NCBI GenBank assembly: GCA_028641055.1
Contig: CM054061.1
Span: forward strand, 119,975,186 to 120,039,185
DNA length: 64,000 nt
Direction of reading: 5' to 3'
Source: Alopecurus myosuroides
Taxonomy: Eukaryota; Streptophyta; Magnoliopsida; Poales; Poaceae
Of this stretch, positions 45,377 to 56,794 are shown one piece after another; position 1 is the first letter of the stretch, and every line of letters begins with the position of its first letter. The notes beneath the pieces are model-generated. The model was given only the letters and a program-made list of their open reading frames with translations, made no database searches and was not told where the DNA came from. Position numbers and translations under genes: made by a program.

Positions 45377-46508
45377 AGTTTCACCTACTGCCTCAAAACA
45401 CTTTATTCAGCCAATGGGCTCTTAAAACAATTATTCTTTTGATAGTGCGCATGTGCACTTTTTGATACTACAACCTCGGTCTGTAATATGTTAAAGACCT
45501 TAATCGCTTTCGTGGCCCTTATGGCCTTTTGCATGATCTTAATATTTCCTATCTTTGGATTTTTCATTGTTGGTTTTCCGACTTTTTGTCACTTTTTCCT
45601 ATTGTGAGACCCGGTTTCCGGGTCTCGGGGGTTTTGACAAGTGGACTTTTTCTAAGTCCCCAAGTCCCGAAGAATCGGATTTTTGGGTTTTTGAGCTGAA
45701 TAGTTAGATAATATGTTTCTTTTTCCAAATTTTCCAGTCCCCAAGGCCCGAATTTTCGAGTCGAGGGTGTTGGATTTTTTCAAAAGAACAAATTCTTTCT
45801 ACTAAGGCCCAAAACCTAGAGCTGCTCACATAGGTTTGAAGTTATGCTTAATATATCTTGAGTTTCCGGCTATTAACCTCGTACTCCGCATAACTTGTGG
45901 TTTGGATGACCCTTTTGACCTTCTTTTACTATAAGCCGGCTTTCGCGTGGATGATCAATGCTGCTATAACTGTATAAAGACAGGGTCAGGCAAGTCCCAT
46001 TGGGCATCATGACTGATTGTAATTACACGCTAGCAAAGTATGCCACTTTTGTGCGAGTCACATCTAGCTTAAGCAAGAAAAGTCAAAAAAAATTGGCTCT
46101 ATTGTCCGGTTATAAGCTTGCAGCCGTACTTATTACAAGTAATCGGCCCTTATAACCTAATGGCATCGTGGCCGGGTCTTTGAGTTTGCAACTGTGCTAT
46201 TCAAGCAATCAGCCCCCAAGACCTAGATATATACAATTTACTAGAAAAACTAATATATTAAGAACAATAAATAACACTTACCTGAAAAATAAATAGACAA
46301 CAACAGGAATAGAAAAAACTTGACAAAAAAACACACTGCAAGGGATATTTTGTTTAACCATCTCTTTATTGATATGAGAAAAGTTAGGTCAGCAAGCCGC
46401 CTCATTAAAAACCTTCCAGTCCCCTTAGGTACCCTGGATAGGAAAAGAGTGCGTCTGAAACCTGCTGCCTGTTACATCGTGTAGTTCCACTTGTGAATCT
46501 AGCCTATT
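45377..46508 (+). other. Spacer between convergent antisense gene and pol
   Basis: No gene. It contains repeated AGTCCCCAAG-type motifs (about 45653, 45737, 46417; also 44288), which on the minus strand are polypurine-tract-like CTTGGGGACT. It holds the 3' ends of both convergent genes. Confidence 0.65.
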
Positions 46509-49500
46509 CTAAGTGTAGTAGGGACGCAGCTGAGCCACGTTCCATGGTCTTTCTCTTTCTTGCATAGATGAAGTTGTATGAGCGGTGTCATTGACAGTAG
46601 CCGACTCTTCCCTTGCATCTACCAAGTAATATGATCCATTGTGCAGGTTCCGGCTTATGATGAACGGTCCTTACCATGGTGGGGATAGCTTGTGCTTTCC
46701 TTCCTTTGACTATACCAGGCGCAGAACCAGGTCTCCTTCCTGGAAGACCCGGGTTTTGACCCGCCGGCTATGGTATCTCCTTAAGTCCTGCTGGTATATG
46801 GCTGATCTTTCCAAAGCTTGTTCCATGTGTTCTTCTAGCATATCCACGGCGTCCTGCCGGGTCTTCTCATTCTCCACCTTGACGTAAGCCGATACTCGAG
46901 GCGAATCATGGATGATATCACTCGGCAATACTGCCTCCGCGCCATAAACCATAAAAAACGGTGTCATCTGAGTAGATCTGTTAGGTGTGGTGTTAATTCC
47001 CCAAACCACTGATGGTAACTCCTCAACCCATGCGCCAGCAGCTCTGATGCACGGGACTCGCAGACGTGGTTTTAATCCACGAAGTAACTCCTTATTTGCC
47101 CTTTCCACTTGTCCATTAGCTTGTGGATGGGCTACTGAGGCTATGTCAAGCCGGATTCCATTGTTCCCACAGAATTTCTCCATCTCACCAAGGGACATGT
47201 TAGTTCCATTATCTGTTATTATGCTGTGAGGATACCCGAACCTGTAGATGATTCTTTTTAAGAACTTGACTGCTGTGATTGCTTCGCAATTGGTAACTGG
47301 CATAACTTCCACCCACTTGGTAAATTTGTCAATAGCCACCAAGATATGGGTCATTTTGCAGGGTGACATGTGGAAGGGGCCCACCATGTCCATGCCCCAA
47401 ACAGCGAACGGCCAGGTTAAAGGAATTGTTTGCAACTCCATACCCGACACATGGATTTGGCGAGTGTACCTTCGACATCCATCGCACCTTGCCACCAAGC
47501 GTTCCGCGTCTGCTAAGGCTGTGAGCCAGAAGAAACCGTGCCGATATGCTTTGGCCACAAGGGATCTTGTGGATGCGTGGTGCCCACTGTCGCCTTCATG
47601 GATCTCTTTCAGGATCTGCCGGCCTTCTTCTGGTGCTACACAGCGCAAAAATACTCCTGCAGCACTCCTTTTGTATAACTCGCCATTGATGATGGAATAG
47701 CCCTTTGCTCGTCTCAGAATTTTCCTTGCTAAAACTTCCTGTTGTGGTAACTCGCCCCGTGATAGGTAAGCCAGAAACGGCTCTGTCCACTCGGGGACAG
47801 CACGTATTGTGGCCACAAGCTCCAAATCCGGGTCTTGGTTAGCCACCTCTTCCTCAGACTCGGTTTTAACTGATGGCCGCCATAGCTCGTCCAGGAAAAC
47901 ATTGGGTGGAACCGGCTCTCTGCGCGAGCCGAGTCTTGCGAGTGCATCTGCTGCCTCGTTCTTTCGCCTATCAATATGCTCCACCTCATACCCGGAAAAA
48001 CACCCGGCAACCCTGTCCACCTCCCTGCGATATGCTGCCATAGTTGCATCCTTCCTGTCCCAGGTTCCTGAGACCTGCTGCACCACAAGATCCGAATCTC
48101 CATAGCATCGTATCCGCCTGATGTTCATCTCCTTGGCTATTCTCAGTCCATGTAATAATGCCTCATACTCGGCCACGTTGTTGGAGCAATCAAAGTGGAT
48201 TTGCAACACGTAGCTTAGTTTATCTCCTTTAGGTGATGTAAGTACCACTCCAGCTCCTGATCCCTCATACTGCTTGGAACCATCAAAGTGCATTACCCAA
48301 GACTCGGAACTTGGTGTTATAGCGGGCATGCTAGTGTGAGTCCAATCATTAATGAAATCAACTAAAGCTTGAGACTTGATTGCTGACCTGGGCTCGTAGT
48401 TGATGTGATAATCTCCCATCTCGATGGCCCACTTGGCTATTCTACCTGTTGCGTCCGAGTTTCTGATGATATCCGACATTGGTATAGAGCTAACCACTGT
48501 TATGGGGTGTTCCTGAAAATAGGGTTTCAATTTCCGGCTGGCCATGAAGACCCCGAAAACCAACTTCTGCCAATGTGGGTAGCGCTGCTTTGCCTCTGAC
48601 AACACCTCGCTGACGTAATAAACCGGCCTTTGAACCGGGTGATCCTTCCTATCCTCTTTGCGCTCAACGAAAACCACTACACTAACCGCCCGGGGCCCGG
48701 CCGCAATGTATAGTAGCATGGGCTCTTTGGGACCCGGGGCTGCTAAAACTGGTGCCTCAGATAACTGCTTCTTTAATGCCTCGAACGCCTCATCCGCCTC
48801 TTGGTCCCAAACAAACTTATCAGATTCCCTCAAGAGCCGGTACAGTGGTATTGCCTTCTCTCCGAGTCTGGATATATACCGGCTCAGCGCTGCTACGCAC
48901 CCTGTAAGCTTCTGAACATGCTTTAGGTTTTCCGGCCTTTTCAGACTCTGGATAGCTTTGATTTTGTCCGGGTTTGCCTCGATTCCTCTCTCGGAAACAA
49001 TGAACCCGAGTAACTTTCCTGCTGGAACTCCAAACACGCACTTTGTAGGGTTAAGTTTCATCGGGTACCTTCTCAAATTCTTGAATGTTTCCTTTAGATC
49101 ATCAATGAATGTTTCCGCTTTCCTGGTCTTGATCACCACATCATCCACATAGGCATGAACGTTGCGCCCAATCTGGTCCTCAAAGCACTTCTGTATGCAT
49201 CTCTGATAAGTTGCACCAGCATTCTTTAGCCCAAAAGTCATGGTTTTGTAACAGAAAGCCCCAAAGGGGGTTATGAACGATGTTTTCTCCCAATCTTCCT
49301 TCTTGAGCTTGATCTGATGATACCCGGAATATGCATCCAGGAAACATAATAGGTCGCTTCCAGCCACTGCATCTATGATCTGATCAATCCTTGGAAGGGC
49401 AAACGGATCCTTTGGGCAGTGCTTGTTGAGACTTGTGTAATCTATGCACATCCTCCACTCGTTACTCTTTTTTAGTACTAGAACCGGATTTGCCAGCCAG

Positions 49501-50675
49501 TCCGGGTGAAATACCTCCATGATAAATCCAGCTGCCAATAGCCGGGAAATTTCTTCTCCTATAGCTTTTCTTCTTTCCTCATTCATTTTCCTCGGGCCCT
49601 GCTTCACGGGCCTAGACTTGGGATCAACATGCAAGTTGTGCTCCGCTAACTCGGTAGGGATACCCGGCATATCGCTAGGCGTCCAAGCAAAAACATCTTG
49701 ATTTGAACGAATAAACTCCACGAGTGCTTTTTCCTGCTGATTGTCCAGGTTAGATCCTATAGCAAACTGCTTAGAGGGATCACCCTCGACAAAAGCTACC
49801 ATCTTGGTATCTTGTGCTGCTTTGAACTTTGCTCTCTCATCCTCCATATTCGGCCTTTTTAGCGCTGTTATGTCATCCGGGTCTACTTGAGACCGATAAT
49901 ACTTGAGCTCCTCCTTTCTGCAAGCTTGTTCTGCCATGGCCGCGTCTCCTTCGTCACACTCAGCCGCTATAACCCGGCTCCCATGGATGGTGATGGTCTG
50001 CTTGGGACCCGGGATTTTTAGCTGTAAGTATACGTAACACGGCCTGGCCATGAATTTGGCGTAAGCCGGCCTTCCAAATAGCGCGTGATAAGGGCTACGC
50101 AACTTTACCACCGCAAACGTGAGCCACTCCACCCGGAAATTATCCTTTGATTCTCCAAAAGCAACCTCCAAGGTAATCTTTCCCTCAGGGCACGCCGAGT
50201 GACCCGGCACAATCCCGTGAAAAACTGTTGAACTTTTCTGTAGCTGAGACTCCTTGAGACCCATGCGTAAGAAAGTTTCCCAATATAAGATGTTTATGCT
50301 ACTTCCGCCATCCATTAAGACCTTTTTCAGCTCATAACCATTAACCTGTGGCGCGACCACCAATGCTAAGACTCCCGGGTGTTCTATTCTTTCCGGGTGA
50401 TCCCTTCTGCTCCATGTCACCTCTTGATCCGACCACCTCAGGTATCTCGGAACAGCCGAGGAAACCGAGTTTACTTCCTTCTTGAGTATCTTTCTATCCT
50501 TGTTAGAAGTTCCTATAGTATGCACATGATATTGTCCCAACTGCTTGGGGTTAGCTTGGAAACCTCCAGCTCCTCCCTGATTATTACCCGGATTACCGCC
50601 TCCTGGGTTGCCTGCTAGGGGTGGGCCGTTGCCCGGGTTACCACCCGGACCCGGTCCTGCTCCCCGGCCTGCGCC
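46509..50675 (-). pseudogene. Tat-type pol (PR-RT-RH-aRH-IN), nearly intact
   Basis: The long open part (46713-50540, 1276 codons) runs in the same frame as gag. Protease: LMDGGSSINIL, catalytic Asp about residue 77. Reverse transcriptase: KKSNEWRMCIDYTSLNK and YVDD at about 464-467. The native RNase H (about 575-680) is degenerate, with IAAGPRAVS where DAS is expected; the additional archaeal-type RNase H (about 747-870) keeps Asp753, Glu, Asp815 and Asp865 (FDGSKQYEGSGAG, GDSDLVVQQVSG, NEAADALA). Integrase: HEGDSGHH...CDGC zinc site, Asp1051, Asp1110 and Glu1146. Near the C-terminus a TAG (46710-46712) and a TAA (46671-46673) interrupt the frame, which otherwise continues to TAG 46509-46511. 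The enzyme core looks undamaged. Confidence 0.92.
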
Positions 50676-53154
50676 TCACATTGCTTTCTGTATTTCCTCG
50701 TTCTTCCATCTTTGTAAATCTACGCATTGTTCCAGTGAATGATTTGCCGGCCTGCCGTTCCTGCTGTGGCGCGGACAGGGCATCCTGAAGGCCTCTATAT
50801 GGTTAGCCGGCCTTGGCGGTCCTTGGTAATTTCCACCATTAAAGTTTCCTCCGTTGAAATTTCCTTCTGCCCTGGGTCTTGCAAACCCGGCTTCTGTGTT
50901 GGCGACAAACTCGGAATTTCCCTCGTACGGGCGCTTATTCTGGTTGTTTCCATTATTTCCTCCATTGTTACCCGGCGCAGATCCATTGTCGGGTCTTCCA
51001 CTGTTGTTTGCGTTGGCTTTGGTTTTCTTGTCATCAACATCCTCCTCCGTTGTATCCGTAGCAGCGTGCTTGTTGCACGCGTCCATCAACTCTCCCATTG
51101 TAACCTCTGAAGCATTCCGACTAGATTTCATGCGTGTTAGCTTTTGCACTAAGGGTATATACTTGCGTGTCTTTGCCATAGCTTGTAACGCATCCTTTGG
51201 CTGAATATCCGTGGATGAGTGAAGTAGCTCCATAACCCGGCGCACCCAACTGCGCGCCGATTCTCCCTTCTTCTGGACGCATCGTTCTAGACAATCGATT
51301 GTGAATAACTTCATGCACGTCCCATGAAAGTGCTTGACAAACGCAACTGTCAGCTCACCCCACGAATTGATGGATTTTTCCGGTAAATTGTTGAACCATA
51401 ACTTGGCTGCTCCCTCTGACATCATTAAGTACATGAGCTTGGCTTGAAGATTTTCAGATGCGTTGCGAATCGACATAGCCATCTCATAGCTGCTCAGCCA
51501 TGTTTCTGGATCCATAGTCGGCTCATAGTTCACCACTTTACCCGGTTCCTTCAACTTGTCCGGGTAAGGCTTAGCTCTGATGTTATCCGATAGACACTTG
51601 GGCCCAGCAAGATTAGTCAGCACTGGCCTCACTCGGGAAACATGCGATCCTGCGGGGGGCACAGCTGGGCGTGGCGCTGCTGCGGGCCCGTGTACCGCAG
51701 ACCCGGACGCGGCTCGTCTGGCTCTGGAACTATCCACAATAGCTTGTGCTGCTGACGCCGCTGGCGCTGCTTGGACGCGGGGAGGAGGCGGCATTTGCTG
51801 CTGCTCTGCCCTCTGTCGCGCTGAACTCGTTTGAATATTGCCTGTATTGCCATGTTGCCGGCTGATATACGGTGTTCCATGCATTCCACTCCTATCATCC
51901 GGGTAATTGACTTGTTAAGCCACTGCCGTGCGCAATAAATCTATCGCCCGCCGGGTCTCCTCCGCATGGGGTGACTCTCTTACGGGGATGCGATCCAATG
52001 CCAATGTTGCTGCGTATACATTGTCCATGGGGTTGTTGAAGTGACCTGGTGGCGTACAAAATCGTGATGGTGGTGGAGGCGCCGCATTGCCAATAGCGAC
52101 CCCAGTTTGTAATGTGGGTAACCCGGCCTGTACGTTTGCCGGTTGTCCTCCTCCGGTTGCGGGCCGATGTACAGTTTCCTGATTCGCAGCCGGAATTGGC
52201 TGATCCTGGGGTGTGATGAATAGCACGACCGGGTTTATGACTCCACCCGTTGCCGGTAATCTTGTCTGGTATCTTTGATGCATCCTAGTCGACTCGACCC
52301 GGAGCCGGTTCTCCAATGCTTCTAGCTTGCGTTGGCGCGTGGCTACCCCCTGCTTCTCTGCTTCCACATCTCTCCTTTGCTGCTCCAATGCACGGCGTGC
52401 TGGCACGCGCCGCGGCGTTTTCCGGGGTTATCACAGTAGCTAGCACCGTGGGATCCAGGATCAGATTGTTACTGAACAGGGCCGGGTGTTGTGGGTTTGA
52501 AGGACCCGCCCCTGGCGTCCTATTCGCCATGAACCCAAACATATTCGGCTGCAACTCGCTATCCGCCGCCCGGCTAGTGACTGAAGCCGACTCTCCGTCA
52601 ACCCGGGTCAGAATCAGATTTCCGTCAGCCGGATTTTGCTGCTGGGCCAGCGCTCGCGCTGCTCCGACCGCGGCCGTAGTCACGTCCCCCTGATTGAGAT
52701 TGGTTGCAGGGGCCGTGTAGACCGCGACCTGGCGCGCGATGCCTGGTGAAGACTCGTATTCCTCCTCATCACAGCTATCCTCCTCGTACCGGTCCTCCAG
52801 CAAGTGCAGGATAGACTCGGTATCATCTTCTCTCATGACCCGGCCACGCGGGGTCCATGCCGGCTCCTCCGGCTGTTCCCTCTTCGTGGTGGGCTCTTCT
52901 ATCGGATCCACCGTTCCGACCGATTCTTCTCCATCCGACTGAACGCAGGTTGCTTTTCCTGACACAGAATCACATCCAAAATCATCAGGGATTGAACCGG
53001 ACGTACGTACCATGCCGATGAAGACGTTGACCCGGCCGATTGTGACGACAGATCCGGATTCGAGCAGATCCGACTCGGGCCCCCAGCCAAAATCGTCCAC
53101 CATCTTATTTCCTTCCGGGTTGGTGTAGATCTCGCCGATGACGAGGTTCTTCAT
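50676..53154 (-). pseudogene. Tat-type gag, broken
   Basis: The N-terminal part starts near ATG 53154 (MKNLVIGEIYTNPEGNKM), close to the primer-binding site. It is acidic (DEEEYESSPG) and unstructured. A frame change near 52400 leads into a coiled-coil-like segment (QQRRDVEAEKQG) that ends at TAA 51915-51917. The conserved retrotransposon gag core (PF03732-like; about 51150-51560, with TWLSSYEMAMSIRNAS, MMSEGAAKLWFNNLP, AFVKHFHGT) follows in the same frame, then a Gly/Asn-rich linker and a CPRHSRNGRPANHSLEQC knuckle-like block. TGA at 50676-50678 separates gag from pol; both are in one frame, so the original was a single polyprotein. Confidence 0.85.
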
Positions 53155-53197
53155 GTTCTCCCGAGCTTCTCCCGTGATGTAAACACCTTTGGACGCA

Positions 53198-53218
53198 GGC
53201 CCCACGGTGGGCGCCAAC
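53198..53218 (-). promoter_or_regulatory. Primer-binding site of the Tat element
   Basis: On the minus strand the sequence after the 5' LTR reads GTTGGCGCCCACCGTGGGGC, the usual primer-binding site form of grass Tat-type Gypsy elements. Confidence 0.85.
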
Positions 53219-53673
53219 TATCGTGGGATAATCACGGCAGACGTTACCGGGGGTAACTTATCTTGGGGCAATTCGACTCTGGTGTTTGGGAGAGGGTTTC
53301 GCTCAGGGGAAATCATGGTGATGAACGATCTGGTAGCCGGCAATCAAGTCGCCAAGTCTCCGATCTATATTAATTATCTCAACTCTGGTATTACAGGGGA
53401 TACTCGAATAGCTAGTAAAACTCGTGTCTAATCTAACCCTAGGAGCCTGCTTATATAATATCCGGCCCCCCTGGCTCCCTATCCAAGGCGTACTTGGAGT
53501 CCTACCCCGGCACCGCTTACAAACCCTAAGTTTCCTTATCGAAACCCACAATCCGGGTTACGAGGCCTACACTCTTGGGCCTTCTAGAAACTCCTTAAGT
53601 TGGGTCTTGCGCAGCTCCCTTTGGGCCGAGTTACACCTTGACGTTATCCTACCGGGTTATCATCCCTCCATCA
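53219..53673 (-). repeat. 5' LTR of the Tat element
   Basis: 455 bp, same length as the other LTR. Its inner end reads TATCGTGGG on the plus strand where the other copy has TGTCGTGGG, a G-to-A change in the terminal dinucleotide. Confidence 0.9.
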
Positions 53674-54867
53674 AGATCGTCAGGGGTTTTCTGTGGGCGG
53701 GGAGAGCCTCGGCGAATGGAGGCCGTTGTAATGTCACCTAGGCGAGGGTATGTACTATGCAGACTACTGCGATTGGGCGGCCTGGCATCTCTGACTTGGC
53801 GCGCATGTCTGTAAGCCTCGGGATCCGATGGTTGTGGAAGATACACACTAACCCCTAGAGGTCGTGGAAGGGCCTTGATATGCATCTCTCTAGGGTGGAA
53901 TGCACGACTCTGAGATATCTTTGGAGTTTGTGGTTGGTGATAGAGCCTCAGCCCTCTTCTACAAGGACACATGGATGGATGTCGGGTCAATGGAGGACGT
54001 GGCACCAAGACTATACGCGCTAATCCCCATACGACGCAGAAACTTCAGAATGGTGTGATAGGTTCTGGTTGAGCGCTGATGGATTGCGGACATCTCGGGA
54101 GCCCTGAGTCCAATAGCTCACTTGCAGTAATACAGATCTAGAATTACGTACAAGGGGTGCAGCTGTCAGAGGCTCCAGACAGGTTGATATGGCGTTGGAC
54201 GTCCGATGCCCAATACACATCCAAGTCATGCTACGACGCGTTGTTTCAAGGGGAAACCGTTTCACGATCTTAGAAGTTGAATTGGAAATCGTAGGCGCCT
54301 CCAAAGGTGAAATTCTTCATTTGGTTGCCTTGCATGGACCGTTGGTCGACGGGTAAAAGACTCACACGTCGTGACCTACCCCACCAAGTGAGCTGTCCAT
54401 TTTGTGACCAAGATATCTCATCTATGACACATCTGCTTACAGGGTGCTCGTTCTCTTAGACGATTTGGCATGAGGTGGTCTTTTGGATATGACCAACGGC
54501 TAGTCCACCAGTTGTGGAAGCCGATTTCGTTGAGTGGTGGACGCCGGTGCACAAGACCTCTCCTCGTCTATTGCGTGAGGGCACTTCCTCGCTCGTTATG
54601 ATCACGACGTGTTGGATTTGCAAGTATCAGAACACAATCTTCTTCGACAACATACGACCCTCAGTTGGCACATTAACGGAAAGCAACAAGACCGAGGCTC
54701 GTGCGTGGGTGAGCGCGGGGCCCGCGACTCGCACTTCTGCTTCCCTAGTCTAGGTCTCTTGATTGAGTTGTACGGTGTGGGTTCACCTAGCTTCAATCTT
54801 GTATATAAACTCTCTTTTTCTATCAATGCATCGAGACGCAAGGCTTTTATGTTTTCGTGAGAAAAAA

Positions 54868-55640
54868 TACCGGTCTATTCTAAGGAATCTTGCCAAAAAC
54901 GGTAAATCCGGTTTAATATATTTTTTAATCTAATGTATTTCTAATTTTATTTCACAAACAGGTAATAAGTGTCACAAATTCCCAAGTACGGGGGTAAAAG
55001 ATGGAATTCACTCATAAAATAAAATTAGCATGTAAGCTTTTGACAAAGAAGCCAAATCCGTATGATCTTGTATGTGGATACAGGCTGCTTTCCACAAGTG
55101 CACCAAAAGCAATGTTGCATCTGTGTCGACTATTTGCGTTTTTGCAAAATGAAACGGATATGGATTCGACTTATTTTTTTCTCCATTTTATATATGCATC
55201 TGCCAACCTGCTCAATCGATATTTTTTTCATCCCGGCAAGGCTGCAATGTGAAAATATCTGCTTCCACAAGCAAATGAGCATTTTTGTAGCATCAAGGAA
55301 AATAAAGAAAACCTTCAACGTTTCTTGGTTCAAGCACCGAATTTTCTTCAAAAAAAAGGTAATGAGTTGATATTTATCAGAATGGACCTTTAACACCGCA
55401 GTCCTATACTTGTGTTAGTAGGACTGGAAAATACTAAATTACTGTGATGAACAATGATTTTCTTTCACTTGAAATTTACGTTTTATCTGTTCCAACAACC
55501 TATCATCACATGGAACTTCCTTCCCTTTCCACTGAAGCCAAGGTACAGTACAGTGGATCAAACATGTGGTCAGTACATAAACAGAGAGACCATCCTGCTA
55601 AAATCCTCAAAAGAAAAAGGAAATCAGCTAGCAAGTAGTA
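54868..55640. other. Unassigned low-GC DNA downstream of the LINE
   Basis: 55001-55252 is open for 83 codons but shows no recognised domain and is AT-rich. The rest shows nothing I can identify. It may be part of the 3' flank of the small gene at 55689. Confidence 0.4.
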
Positions 55641-55688
55641 ACACCACTTTGTCCCACACAAACCATCTATACCCACATAGTATGTCGT

Positions 55689-55889
55689 TCAGTTGTAGCT
55701 TGTTTCTCTTCTGAAGCTGTTGCGATTGGCTTGCTTCGAGCCGTCGGCGGCACCTGCGCCGCTCGGCGACACGAGGTTGCTCAGCGTCCTCGCCATCTGC
55801 AGCTTGACCTGGCCCCTCTTCGCCGGAGGCCTCTTCTCCTTGGCGAAGCTGTTGCTGTCGCTGCTGCTGTACTGGTATTCGTACTCCAT
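55689..55889 (-). CDS. Small conserved-looking plant protein, function unknown
   Basis: A 66-codon intronless frame begins MEYEYQYSSSDSNS in good start context (GGCGATGGAG). It has a basic central block (KRPPAKRGQVKLQMART) and ends in RRETSYN. It is hydrophilic, with no signal peptide or membrane segment. I think KRPPAKRGQ-type small proteins exist in other grasses, but I cannot name the family. Codon use is GC-rich, unlike the AT-rich surroundings. A perfect TATA box lies about 110 bp upstream (55999-56006), followed by a CA-rich leader typical of grass genes (ACACACACAATACAGCACAC). It is the only reading frame in the window with an intact host-gene structure. A longer in-frame or other-frame extension upstream (to 55962) is less likely. 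Confidence 0.65.
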   Translation of the reverse strand: MEYEYQYSSSDSNSFAKEKRPPAKRGQVKLQMARTLSNLVSPSGAGAADGSKQANRNSFRRETSYN

Positions 55890-55998
55890 CGCCTCTGATC
55901 TTGTTCTTGCTTCCTGTCTGCTTCGTTTGTGTTGTGTGCTGTATTGTGTGTGTGGAAGCCAAGTGCTTGCTTGAGGAATGAATGACGATGCAGGAAGG

Positions 55999-56006
55999 TA
56001 TTTATA
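55999..56006 (-). promoter_or_regulatory. TATA box of the small gene
   Basis: The minus strand reads CGCCTATAAATACC. The spacing leaves an untranslated leader of about 80 bases before ATG 55889. Confidence 0.75.
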
Positions 56007-56409
56007 GGCGTATGAATGTTGCCTGCATCTGTTGGCCGGCCTATACGTGCTCCTTATTCGCTTCTATCTCCAGGAATAAAGTGCCAATGTGATAGAAGAT
56101 TCAGATACTTGCACTTGCGCTTTTCTGCCACCTGAAAGGTACATGCATAAATGCCGGGATATTTGCGATCAAGTGACAAATTGGTCGACATAGTACAGTG
56201 TTCAAGACCAAAAGGCAGCTTTACTTAAAATGATATTTACTCTCATTTCACCACTCAGAGGAAAACATAGCTTTCCTTCTGAAGATATTTATATGGAACC
56301 TGAGAGCTCACCTCACATTTTACCTTTCAAGACCAAGCTTTTAATTCATGGTCAATATGACAGATATATCAGATTTTCCCCCCTGAAAAAGGGAGTTTAC
56401 CCCGGTTAA
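56007..56409. other. Probable promoter region of the small gene
   Basis: No gene is seen. It contains GGCCGGCC and TACGTGCTCC (an ACGT core) about 30-50 bp upstream of the TATA box; no other element is clear. Confidence 0.4.
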
Positions 56410-56790
56410 TCAATGCACAACTACGGGAGAGCTCATGTTTCCCGTATACCTCCGGTCTTTACCGTGTGCCATATATCGGACACACGGCAAAGAGTTCTTT
56501 ACCGTGTGTGGCACACCGGAAAGGCAAATACACGTCATAGTAGCACGAAAACACACGGTAAAGAAAATGAAGTGCACAAGACAAAAACGGGCGCACGACA
56601 AAGACACGAGACACGTGTCCACCTAGACGGCAGGTCGAACGGTGCAGTTTCATCAGGTTTTTACCGTGTGTTTGCACATGGAAAAATATTATTATTTGCC
56701 ATGTGTTTGCACACAGTAAATAATATTAGAATATTTATTCTTTGTCGTGTGTTTGCACACGGTAAAGACTAATATTTTCTATTTTCTAAG
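56410..56790. mobile_element. CACTA-like subterminal repeat region
   Basis: Repeated motifs TTTACCGTGTG and CACACGGTAAAG occur in both orientations (about 56457, 56484, 56498, 56552, 56660, 56755), a pattern common near the ends of one group of grass CACTA elements. The sequence CACAACTACGGGAG at 56416 may be a decayed CACTA terminus. No second terminus was securely found. Confidence 0.5.
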
Positions 56791-56794
56791 AGCA

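Larger units (their letters stand above)
40584..53673 (-). mobile_element. Tat-lineage Gypsy retrotransposon with antisense gene
   Basis: LTRs of 455 bp each (40584-41038, 53219-53673) flank a 12.2-kb internal region. The LTR termini on the minus strand are TGATGGAGGG...CACGACA. Target duplication: AGATT (40579-40583) and AGATC (53674-53678), one mismatch. Gag-pol runs on the minus strand (53154 to 46509). Additional RNase H, the GTTGGCGCCCACC primer site and a spliced antisense gene between pol and the 3' LTR mark it as a Retand/Grande/RIRE2-like Tat element. I count about 12 differences between the LTRs by eye (roughly 2.6%), so it is fairly young, in line with its near-complete coding region. 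Confidence 0.92.
39945..54867 (+). pseudogene. LINE (L1-type) ORF2 relic, split by a Gypsy insertion
   Basis: 39945-40583 encodes reverse-transcriptase remnants: KIDIVRAFDSIS, then LYTHDVVIFL where the family has Y(A/T)DDVV, so a catalytic Asp is His, then GLHTNFSKC, MGIPLGLRKLPSKSLQPV and LSTWMAAMMS. After the 13-kb Gypsy insertion, 53674-54770 continues with RGFLWAGRAS, a thumb/connection region and the C-terminal zinc-finger-like zf-RVT domain (APPKVKFFIWLPCMDRW, SCPFCDQDISSMTHLLTGC, FVEWWTPVHKTSP). It ends at a LINE-like tail (TATGTTTTCGTGAGAAAAAAT, split here for reading as TATGTTTTCG and TGAGAAAAAA, about 54848-54867). Many stops and frameshifts and a deletion in the RT core make it dead; 5' truncated. 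Confidence 0.85.

Noticed and set aside
51580..51834. Plus-strand Ala-rich frames within gag
   Set aside because: They are shadows of the minus-strand gag codons.
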